From positions 6,216 through 13,457 of the forward strand of contig DMFR01000417.1 of the NCBI GenBank assembly GCA_003450125.1: 7,242 bases of DNA, in the 5' to 3' direction. Shown here in pieces: positions 1 through 5,999 of this stretch. A model generated the notes under the pieces. The model ran no database searches and was not told where the DNA came from. It saw nothing but the letters and a program-made list of their open reading frames with translations. This DNA is from Prolixibacteraceae bacterium (GTDB lineage: Bacteria; Bacteroidota; Bacteroidia; Bacteroidales; Prolixibacteraceae). A program made the position numbers and the translations under genes. The stretch's first letter is position 1. Every line of letters begins with the position of its first letter.

Positions 1-143
1 TCGCCATTGGGAGCAGTCAGGTTGGGGCCATCTATCTTGATAAACTGGGGAGCAATGGCTGCTTCTTTGGTAGCCGCTGGCTTACATCCCTGGAAAATCA
101 ATAGGATGGAAATCAGAAATAAAAATGAAATGTTTCGAATCAT
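1..143 (-). CDS. N-terminus of a lipoprotein, possibly a GH5-type glycoside hydrolase (partial)
   Basis: The first 47 codons of a gene that continues past the left edge. The ATG is at 143-141. The protein begins with MIRN, followed by a hydrophobic run of about 13 residues and FQGC, so Cys20 is the expected lipidation site of a signal peptidase II lipoprotein. Phe at -3 of the lipobox is less common than Leu or Ile. After a short linker (KPAATKEAAIAPQ) comes FIKIDGPNLTAPNG. This resembles the entry strand found just before the barrel in many GH5 cellulase-like enzymes, where a 'DG..l...nGk' segment precedes 'lrGvN'. The diagnostic part is outside the window, so the GH5 assignment is only a suggestion. 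It follows the GH30 gene after a 96-bp gap on the same strand and is probably the fourth gene of the same transcript. The lipoprotein call is well supported; the enzyme class is not. Confidence 0.75.
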   Translation of the reverse strand, partial: MIRNISFLFLISILLIFQGCKPAATKEAAIAPQFIKIDGPNLTAPNG

Positions 144-239
144 AGTAGGTTAGTTGAAAGGTATGTAGGTAATTGGAAGGTTTCAAGGTTCCAGGTTCCC
201 CAGTGCGTGACTTGGAACCTGGAACTTTGAACTTAGAAC
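144..239. other. Structured intergenic gap, GH30 to lipoprotein
   Basis: This 96-bp gap holds the stem-loop and heptamer array described separately. The side next to the lipoprotein gene (144-181) is a looser series of GGT-containing words on the plus strand (ACC words in the transcript), including TAATTGG at 170-176. I see no Shine-Dalgarno sequence and no T-tract, so the gap looks like an intra-operon spacer rather than a terminator. Confidence 0.5.
182..231. repeat. 18-bp stem-loop in the intergenic gap
   Basis: Bases 182-199 pair with 214-231. Seventeen of 18 pairs are Watson-Crick; the exception is 187/226. The loop is 14 bases (200-213), within which 202-204 and 210-212 could add three more pairs. 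The arms are themselves made of 7-bp words (AAGGTTC, CAGGTTC on the left; TGGAACC, TGGAACT on the right). In the transcript it lies about 10 bases after the GH30 stop codon and about 40 bases before the next start. No U-run follows, so an intrinsic terminator is unlikely. An RNA-stabilising hairpin or an attenuator that lowers expression of the next gene is possible. Confidence 0.7.
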
Positions 240-240
240 T
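213..240. repeat. 7-bp tandem repeat running into a stop codon
   Basis: Four consecutive heptamers read on the plus strand: TGGAACC (213-219), TGGAACT (220-226), TTGAACT (227-233) and TAGAACT (234-240). The last base of the array is the first base of the TTA that encodes the stop of the upstream GH30 gene (240-242). Two inverted heptamers of the same family lie at 185-198. Array and stem-loop are therefore one structure. Confidence 0.75.
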
Positions 241-1694
241 TAGATAATAACAGTCATGATTGAATGTGCCAGACTGGTAACAGGAGCTGCCTTTCCTGAA
301 ATACAAAGCTTGAAAGGCAGTTTTTCATCCGAAGTATTCAAGACAACTACCACTATCTTTCCATCAGGATTGATAAAAGCAGTAACTTGAAGTTTGTCCC
401 GGTTGGCAGAACAACTGATGCGTTTCGCTCCTGCTTTGATAAACTTAGAGAACTGGCCAATGTAATAATAACTGTTGGTATAAATCAGTTTACCTGTCTT
501 TACATCAGCATGAACGGGTGCAAAACAGAAGTTTCCCACATGGTTCGGTCCTCCCTTTTCATCCAAAAGGATGTTCCAGTCAGTCCATGCAACGGTTCCG
601 CAATTGATATCATTGAGTATCGAATAACCATATTTTTCACCAAGGGCCCAATCATTCAACCTGTCAAAACTATACTTCTCAATACAGCCTTCAGTAAAAA
701 TAAGGTGTTTATCAGGAAATGCTTCGTTCACCCGTCTAAGATTTTCGAACTGCATATCACTACCTGTCCATGTTTCATACCAATGGAACCCAATTCCCCA
801 GATGTATTTGGCAGCTTCCTTGTCACCCAATAAAACGCTTGCTCTTTGAAAGACCAGGTCCCTGTTGTGGTCCCATCCAATTAACTTTTTATCGCCAAGA
901 CCTGCTTTGCGCAAGGTAGGTCCTAGATAGTTCTTCACAAAGTCTCTTTCATCTTCAGCGGTATATACGCAAGACTCCCACGATTGTACTGCCATAGGTT
1001 CATTCTGGACAGAAAGTCCCCATACCGGCATGCCCATTGCTTCATAGGTCTTGATAAATTTCACATAGTGATTGGCCCACACCTGATAAAATCTAGGTAA
1101 AAGCCTTCCGCCATGCAAAACACTGTTGTTGTCTTTCATCCATGCAGGGGGGCTCCAAGGGCTTACAAACATGGGTAATTTTCCACCCGCAGCAGCAATA
1201 GCCTTCTTGATGAGAGGAATACGGAATTTCTCATCATGGGCCACACTGAATGTTTTTAACAATGAATCCTTGTCTGCCACATAAGCATAAGAGTCACTCG
1301 AAAAGTCACAACTTGCAATGTTGGTCCTGGCAAAATTATATCCAATTCCTTTTTCAGAATCATAATAGGCAGTCATCAATTCCTGTTGCGCCTTTGCGGG
1401 TAATTTGGCAAACACTTCAGCCGAAGCATCGGTTAAGGCGCCCCCAATTCCCACCATGGTTTGAAAGCTTCTGGTCTGATCCACGAAGACGCAGACCTGT
1501 GTTTCTTTGGGCTGTCCAAAGTCCTCGAAGAGTACATCGGGAGTCTTGGTGATGCGTAAATCGGTTTCTTTTGCCGTTTGATAGACCTGCGCCTTGGCAG
1601 GAATAACTGTGGCTAAAGTTTTTTTGGCAGGCTTGTTGGCAAAAGCCGCTGATGCCAAAAGAATAAATACAATAGAAATTTTAAAGTTGTTCAT
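240..1694 (-). CDS. GH30 glycoside hydrolase, glucosylceramidase-like (GH30_1 type)
   Basis: A 484-residue secreted retaining beta-glycosidase. Residues 1-19 form a signal peptide (MNNFKISIVF... with cleavage predicted after AFA19), so it should be periplasmic or secreted. The (beta/alpha)8 barrel starts near residue 75 with the GIGGALTDASAEVF segment typical of GH30. MFVSPWSPPAWMKDNN (175-190) is the conserved substrate-site strand. Glu232 in SVQNEP is the expected acid/base and Glu335 in LIFTEG the expected nucleophile; their spacing of 103 is close to that of human glucocerebrosidase. GGPNHVGNF (381-389) followed by a 'YYYIGQFSKFI' segment matches the glucosylceramidase-like subfamily and leads into the C-terminal beta-sandwich, which ends at residue 484. 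The length is normal for the family. The start at 1694 gives a correct signal peptide and lies 24 bp after the preceding GH30 stop, so the two are co-transcribed. Likely substrates are beta-glucosides or beta-linked oligosaccharides; the exact linkage cannot be read from sequence. Confidence 0.92.
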   Translation of the reverse strand: MNNFKISIVFILLASAAFANKPAKKTLATVIPAKAQVYQTAKETDLRITKTPDVLFEDFGQPKETQVCVFVDQTRSFQTMVGIGGALTDASAEVFAKLPAKAQQELMTAYYDSEKGIGYNFARTNIASCDFSSDSYAYVADKDSLLKTFSVAHDEKFRIPLIKKAIAAAGGKLPMFVSPWSPPAWMKDNNSVLHGGRLLPRFYQVWANHYVKFIKTYEAMGMPVWGLSVQNEPMAVQSWESCVYTAEDERDFVKNYLGPTLRKAGLGDKKLIGWDHNRDLVFQRASVLLGDKEAAKYIWGIGFHWYETWTGSDMQFENLRRVNEAFPDKHLIFTEGCIEKYSFDRLNDWALGEKYGYSILNDINCGTVAWTDWNILLDEKGGPNHVGNFCFAPVHADVKTGKLIYTNSYYYIGQFSKFIKAGAKRISCSANRDKLQVTAFINPDGKIVVVVLNTSDEKLPFKLCISGKAAPVTSLAHSIMTVII

Positions 1695-1718
1695 GAGTTT
1701 ATATTTGTTGTTTTTAAA

Positions 1719-3236
1719 TTACCAGATATAGGTTCCCACAGCACCGGGATTAAGGCGCAAGGTAGCAAATTGCCCGTGATATTGAATCCTGAATGAATTG
1801 GTTGAATGGGTATCATTGGCTACAATGAGCACAATTTTCCCTTCCGGGGTTTTGAATACCACATTGGGCAAAACCTCTGCATTTTCAATCACAGACACCC
1901 TTACCGAACCCTGACGTTCTTCATCATCCGTCAGGGAGACGGTTTTATCGCCCTTGCCGGTTGAAGTGATCCTCACTGAACCCGGGCGCACAAACTTGGA
2001 AGCGTGGGCCACCGTATAGTAAGCCAGGTTACGGGAAACCTTATCCCCGTCAATGGTTACAGCGCCCTGACACATGGGGCAGCCTCCATTGTTGGTATGC
2101 GGATCATTCAATGGATCAGCAGCCAGGTTCCAAAGGATCACATTCTTACTCCAGTTGCGGGGGCCACCAATGATCAGCCTTTTTACCTGGGCTGCAATAT
2201 CTATGGTTGGACTGCCCGGCTTTTCGACTACCATCTGCTCTGTAAAATAAATATTCTTATCCGGGAAGATGGTGTGTAAAGTAGTCATGGCGCTAAAATC
2301 TCCTCCATAATGGTGGAATCCTGATCCGTCAACATACTTGGCAGCATCCGGATCGCGAAGAATGGTCAGGGGATAATCTATACGGTCAAGATTGTGGTCG
2401 AAAAGAATGATTTTGGTTGTAATGTTCTGTTTGCGGAATTCAGGACCCAGGTTGTTTTTGATGAAATCCTTCTGCTCATTGGCCACCATGGGCATACTGG
2501 GTGTGTTGTTTGAATTCAGGGGCTCATTCTGGACCGTAATGGCATCAATGGTAATTCCTTCCTTCTTCATCGCCTGGATATATTTCACCAGGTAACGGGC
2601 ATACACATCGTAATATTCAGGTTTTAGCGAACCGCCCCTCACATTGTTGTTGGATTTCATCCATTTGGGAGCAGACCAGGGCGAACCCATAATTTTGATC
2701 TTTGGATTGATGGCCAGAATTTCCTTCATCACAGGAACCACATCATTGTAATCCTGAAATAAATCAAACTTTGCAAGGGGTAAATCAGTCTCCCCTTCTG
2801 CCAGATCATCATACGAAAAGACGAAACTGTTCAAGTCAGAAGACCCGATGCTTAGCCGAATATAGCTGATGCCAATATTGTTCTCACTGGTTTCAAAAAG
2901 CTCATGAATCAGTTTACTACGTTCGGGGGCACTCATTTTCATCATCAGCTCAGCGCTTCCACCTGTTAAGGCAAAACCGAACCCATCCATGGTCTGTAAT
3001 GGCTGTCCATCATCAATAATGATAGGTGTTCCCCGATGCGAATCGCGTGTATTGAATGAAGCAGGTTCAGATTGTTTTTCAAACAAGGCAGAACGGTCAG
3101 GGTTGGTAATCCATGCTTCAATATTCATGGGTTCCGTATTCTGTCCAGAAGATGATGTTTCTTTCTTCTGATTCTGTGCATCAACTGTTTGGAAACTAAT
3201 CAGGGAGCAGATAAATACAAAGGTTAATAGTTTCAT
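1719..3236 (-). CDS. GH30 glycoside hydrolase, beta-1,6-glucanase-like (GH30_3 type)
   Basis: A 505-residue secreted retaining glycoside hydrolase. Residues 1-20 (MKLLTFVFICSLISFQTVDA) are a signal peptidase I type leader, followed by a Ser/Gln/Asn-rich stretch to about residue 35. The catalytic barrel opens with MDGFGFALTGGSAELM (83-98). GSPWSAPKWMKSNN (184-197) is the conserved strand. Glu238 in TVQNEP is the predicted acid/base and Glu333 in IYFTEQ the nucleophile. The segment NNGGCPMCQGAVTI (382-395) has a CxxC pair of the kind seen in GH30_3 endo-beta-1,6-glucanases and not in the neighbouring paralogue. A C-terminal beta-sandwich ends at GTYIW. From family knowledge the likely activity is cleavage of beta-1,6-glucan or beta-1,6 branches; this is inference. 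The gene is second in the run. Its start is preceded, one base away, by an 8-bp tandem repeat and has no Shine-Dalgarno sequence. It is clearly a distant paralogue of the next gene rather than a recent duplicate. Confidence 0.92.
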   Translation of the reverse strand: MKLLTFVFICSLISFQTVDAQNQKKETSSSGQNTEPMNIEAWITNPDRSALFEKQSEPASFNTRDSHRGTPIIIDDGQPLQTMDGFGFALTGGSAELMMKMSAPERSKLIHELFETSENNIGISYIRLSIGSSDLNSFVFSYDDLAEGETDLPLAKFDLFQDYNDVVPVMKEILAINPKIKIMGSPWSAPKWMKSNNNVRGGSLKPEYYDVYARYLVKYIQAMKKEGITIDAITVQNEPLNSNNTPSMPMVANEQKDFIKNNLGPEFRKQNITTKIILFDHNLDRIDYPLTILRDPDAAKYVDGSGFHHYGGDFSAMTTLHTIFPDKNIYFTEQMVVEKPGSPTIDIAAQVKRLIIGGPRNWSKNVILWNLAADPLNDPHTNNGGCPMCQGAVTIDGDKVSRNLAYYTVAHASKFVRPGSVRITSTGKGDKTVSLTDDEERQGSVRVSVIENAEVLPNVVFKTPEGKIVLIVANDTHSTNSFRIQYHGQFATLRLNPGAVGTYIW

Positions 3237-3237
3237 A

Positions 3238-3308
3238 GGTTGAATGGTTAAATGGTTGAATGGTTAAATGGTTAAATGGTTGAATGGTTAAATGGTTGAA
3301 TGGTAAAT
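3238..3308. repeat. 8-bp tandem repeat (GGTTGAAT/GGTTAAAT)
   Basis: Eight uninterrupted 8-bp units run from 3238 to 3301, followed by a 7-bp unit GGTAAAT (3302-3308) that has lost one T. The units differ only at position 5. Reading plus, the series is G, A, G, A, A, G, A, G (GGTTGAAT or GGTTAAAT). The array fills nearly all of the 76-bp gap between the GH50-like stop codon (3313-3315) and the GH30 start codon (3236-3234), so in the mRNA the leader is a string of AUUCAACC/AUUUAACC words. Copy number can change by slippage, which would change the distance between the two genes. Confidence 0.95.
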
Positions 3309-3312
3309 ACTT

Positions 3313-5247
3313 TTATTTGTTCCAGAGATCAGGAATAGCCCCATGTCCACGGGCCCGAACAGGCTCCTGATTATAGGGACTTGTTTTTCCGTTATGAATG
3401 TCATACAATCGTTTGGCCGTTTCCATCATGGCCTCTACCTGGTATTTATAGGGGCGGTCAGTCACGTCCACCAACCCACAGTTATAGTTTTCCCCATCGC
3501 GACGTCCTGATAAATCCTGATCTGACCATTGGAAATAGGCCGTACCGATCAGTCCCGGATGTGAATAGGCATGTTCAGTATAATACCTGTATGCCACTCC
3601 CCTCTCCTGTTGCGAATTGACCTGCCACAGTGACTGGGCAATCCCCCTGTCTACAGTTCCGAAATGGAATTCGCCTATGATCATTGGAAGGCCTGTTCCT
3701 TCCATAATCTGGTCCATAAACTCTTTCGGGGGAACCAAGGCATAGCAGTTAAAGCTGAATACATCAAAAGCATCCTTGCAAATTACTTGTACTTCCTTGG
3801 CCGGGACATGGCCAAAACGCATCCCCAGGTTCAGGTGGTTGGGGTCATATCGTTTTACCGTTTTATTGACCGTTTCAAGGAAGATGCGAAAGGTGTTATA
3901 AATAAATTGTTTTCTGCGTTCCTTGGTATCATTACCTGTCAAGAATTGATTCAACTCATTTTTAATGGGCCTCTCAGGACCGTCAAGGATGATCTGGCAA
4001 AGCCTGTCTTCCTGTTCCAGCCATGCAGGCTCATTGGCCACAAAGTATCCGATGATCCATGGGTTATCCCTCAAGGGTTCAACAAATGACTTGCAGGCAG
4101 CATCCAGCTTGGTGGCATAATCAGCGGCATATATATCTGCTAAACCCATCAGGGCGCCGTCTGTTCCCAATCCGCGTAGTTGCGTCATAAATGCCTTCTT
4201 GTTCAAGGCGGTCACTTCAGAACTTGACCAGTTGGCTATGGTATTCAATCCCCATTTATCCATACGTTTAACCACCAGGTCCTTTGATTTTGCAGGATAA
4301 TCGTCTCCATACCTACGGAAAAGGTTCCATGTGCCAAAGTTGGCAGAGTTGGGTTTCTCGGGATTAAATCCTATGCCGGCAGGAGGAAGTTCTTTGTACA
4401 TGTTTCTCCTTTTATCAATATTGATGGCATTGCCGCCTCCACCGGGACCCACACAGTCAACTCCTACAGAAAGAAACAGGCAGCCTTCCGGATCCACAAA
4501 CCACCAGCGGCCATTGATCTTTTCAGTTCTGAAAAACCCCGTTGCCTTCACCTTTGCATTGAGATAACCGCCAAATTTGGAATAATTGTATGCTTTAGTG
4601 GATACAGTCTCGTTGTCTTCGGCATTCCATTCTTTGCGCAGCTGTTCCAATGATTTAGTTTTCCCTTCGTAAGTACCCTTGTTCCATTGGCCAAATTCAT
4701 CAAACATGGGCTGATCTTCCAAATAGACGTCTCCTGGATCATCTACAGACAAAGCAATTGACCGAAGTTCAATGGAAGGATTGTTGATCGGCACATTCAT
4801 CCGGATACCGATTGAATCCACTCCTTTGAGCGGACCTCGTTTGCCTCCCAGGTTAATCCATCCGGTATATCTGCCCTGGTTATAAGTGGCCGCCAGGTCA
4901 TTTGCTGCATCGGGCAATGCCCTGTAAAACCTCAATGGGATAGCCAGTTTGTTCCATCCATTGGGCGTGTAGCTCATCACCCGAAGTTCATTGTACCCCG
5001 TTTCAGTGGTAAATCCTACCTGGAACCGTTGGGGGGTAGTAATTCTGAACTCAAGGACTACAAAGTTGTACCCATCCCAGTTGGTGGGAAGACCGGGGGA
5101 AATATCCCTGATGGCAAATTTCTTTCCCGAAACCTCCTTGTTGCTGTCGAATTGTATTTTGACAACCTGCTGAGCGTTGCACCCGATAATGGTCATGAGC
5201 ACAACTGCTATGAATACCGCTAAGTCAGACCACCTTTTGTTTTTCAT
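3313..5247 (-). CDS. GH50-like (agarase-related) glycoside hydrolase lipoprotein
   Basis: A 644-residue exported enzyme of clan GH-A. The start at 5247 is chosen because MKNKRWSDLAVFIAVVLMTIIGC is a standard lipoprotein leader with Cys23 as lipidation site; the frame stays open to 5334, but that extension would bury the leader. Residues about 24-170 look like a beta-sandwich, carbohydrate-binding-like domain. The catalytic domain begins near FFRTEKINGRWWFVDPEG (238-255), the opening segment typical of GH50 agarases and relatives. GYFVANEP places the acid/base at Glu406, and MIIGEFHFG the nucleophile at Glu526. DGENYNCGLVDVTDRPY (from about 584) also matches the GH50 C-terminal barrel pattern. 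The gene is first of the run and followed by two GH30 genes. Classical GH50 enzymes cut agarose, but many related Bacteroidota proteins are uncharacterised, and the GH30 neighbours suggest a different beta-glycan. Membership of the GH50 superfamily is fairly sure; agarase activity is not. Confidence 0.85.
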   Translation of the reverse strand: MKNKRWSDLAVFIAVVLMTIIGCNAQQVVKIQFDSNKEVSGKKFAIRDISPGLPTNWDGYNFVVLEFRITTPQRFQVGFTTETGYNELRVMSYTPNGWNKLAIPLRFYRALPDAANDLAATYNQGRYTGWINLGGKRGPLKGVDSIGIRMNVPINNPSIELRSIALSVDDPGDVYLEDQPMFDEFGQWNKGTYEGKTKSLEQLRKEWNAEDNETVSTKAYNYSKFGGYLNAKVKATGFFRTEKINGRWWFVDPEGCLFLSVGVDCVGPGGGGNAINIDKRRNMYKELPPAGIGFNPEKPNSANFGTWNLFRRYGDDYPAKSKDLVVKRMDKWGLNTIANWSSSEVTALNKKAFMTQLRGLGTDGALMGLADIYAADYATKLDAACKSFVEPLRDNPWIIGYFVANEPAWLEQEDRLCQIILDGPERPIKNELNQFLTGNDTKERRKQFIYNTFRIFLETVNKTVKRYDPNHLNLGMRFGHVPAKEVQVICKDAFDVFSFNCYALVPPKEFMDQIMEGTGLPMIIGEFHFGTVDRGIAQSLWQVNSQQERGVAYRYYTEHAYSHPGLIGTAYFQWSDQDLSGRRDGENYNCGLVDVTDRPYKYQVEAMMETAKRLYDIHNGKTSPYNQEPVRARGHGAIPDLWNK

Positions 5248-5557
5248 GATAATTGGTATTTTTATGAATGTCAAAGCTTGGATTAACAGTGAAAAGAGCG
5301 CTGAGCATAGCCACTTTACCCTGTGAATATACATAAATTCCTAAGAAGATTATAATAACAAGAAATAATATTTGACTGTGAGGAGTCATTTATTTTAGTT
5401 AAGTTTAGTCGATTTTTTAATCCCTTGTTTAAGAGGAAGGCAAGGTAGATATTATCTGGAAAGTATGAAAACTAATTTACTATTATTATGAATTTTGTGG
5501 CCACTAAAAGTAGTGAGGAGTAAAAATGATTCAGATATAGGCTAAATAAAGATGATC

Positions 5558-5603
5558 GGATGGCACCCTCCCCCGTCTCAGTTCCACCTTTAAAGTGCCA
5601 TCC
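5558..5603. repeat. 9-bp stem palindrome (REP-like)
   Basis: GGATGGCAC at 5558-5566 and GTGCCATCC at 5595-5603 are exact reverse complements separated by 28 bases. The loop contains a C-tract (5570-5574). On the minus strand this reads as a G-tract and GGAG directly before GGTGCCATCC. The layout recalls REP-type elements mobilised by RAYT transposases, but no such gene is in the window. There is no T-run next to it, so a simple terminator is unlikely. It lies about 310 bp upstream of the GH50-like start and could alternatively be a regulator site. Confidence 0.6.
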
Positions 5604-5697
5604 AATAAAAGTATAAATTACTCAATAAAATATCTCATTTCCAAATACTAAGTAATAGAACCAATATAATGTCGTATTTTCTGATTTTAGAAGAAAG

Positions 5698-5917
5698 AAA
5701 AATAGAACGCGGATCAAATTTGATTTAGCGGATTTAAATCGGATTTATTTCCAACAAGTTGGAACGGATTTAGGAGTCTGACTCTTAGTTTTGTCCGTAA
5801 TTAATTATAGATGACTATCCTTTTTTGTTGTTTGAATCCATTCCAACTTGTTGGAAATAAATCCGCTTGAAATCCGCTAAAACCGCGTTAATCCGCGTTA
5901 ATCCGCGTTCTATTTTT
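5698..5917. repeat. ~220-bp imperfect inverted repeat, MITE-like
   Basis: The left arm (5698-5770) and right arm (5835-5917) are reverse complements in three blocks. The outer block is 17 bp exact (5698-5714 with 5901-5917). The middle block is 12 bp exact (5724-5735 with 5870-5881). The inner block is 25 bp exact (5740-5764 with 5841-5865) and continues imperfectly to 5770/5835. The right arm is longer because of a 10-bp tandem repeat. The central ~64 bases (5771-5834) have no coding frame. The arms are rich in GCGGATT/AATCCGC words of the kind that recur as dispersed intergenic repeats in Bacteroidota. Both ends run into T-rich stretches when read outward, so it could stop transcription in both directions, including read-through from the NmrA-like gene. 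No clear target-site duplication is visible. Confidence 0.85.
5883..5909. repeat. 10-bp tandem repeat in the right arm (CCGCGTTAAT)
   Basis: Two full units (5883-5892, 5893-5902) and a 7-bp partial (5903-5909). The left arm has only one equivalent unit, so this expansion explains most of the length difference between the arms. Confidence 0.85.
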
Positions 5918-5999
5918 TAATATGAATTAAACTTGTTTGATCATTATTCACCTAAACACAAATACGACAATAAAGGATTCCAATTACTTCACTCATTTG

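Larger units (their letters stand above)
5248..5999. other. 752-bp non-coding stretch between the NmrA-like gene and the glycosidase operon
   Basis: No credible coding frame is seen on either strand. The stretch is A/T-rich. It holds the 5698-5917 inverted repeat and the 5558-5603 palindrome, described separately. The promoter of the glycosidase run should lie between about 5250 and 5550, but I could not find a convincing match to the Bacteroidota TTG ... TAnnTTTG pattern on the minus strand. The last ten bases before the GH50-like start (5248-5257, GATAATTGGT on plus, ACCAATTATC in the transcript) are identical to the repeat core at the right edge of the window. Confidence 0.7.

Noticed and set aside
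182..231. Rho-independent terminator after the GH30 gene
   Set aside because: The stem is strong but no U-tract follows on the transcript strand, and a same-strand gene starts about 40 bases later.
387..833. Plus-strand open frame opposite the second GH30 gene
   Set aside because: It lies wholly inside a convincing GH30 gene with intact catalytic motifs; its translation shows no recognisable domain.
3238..3308. CRISPR array
   Set aside because: The units are 8 bp and directly adjacent, with no spacers and no cas genes.
3664..4089. Plus-strand open frame of 141 codons opposite the GH50-like gene
   Set aside because: It is antisense to the catalytic region of the GH50-like enzyme and has no domain or leader signal.
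5248..5334. In-frame N-terminal extension of the GH50-like protein starting at 5334
   Set aside because: It would place 29 residues with a second hydrophobic run before a complete, well-formed lipoprotein leader that starts at 5247.
5771..5834. Remnant of a small gene (for example GxxExxY-type) inside the inverted repeat
   Set aside because: The ~64-bp centre has no open frame and no recognisable peptide on either strand.
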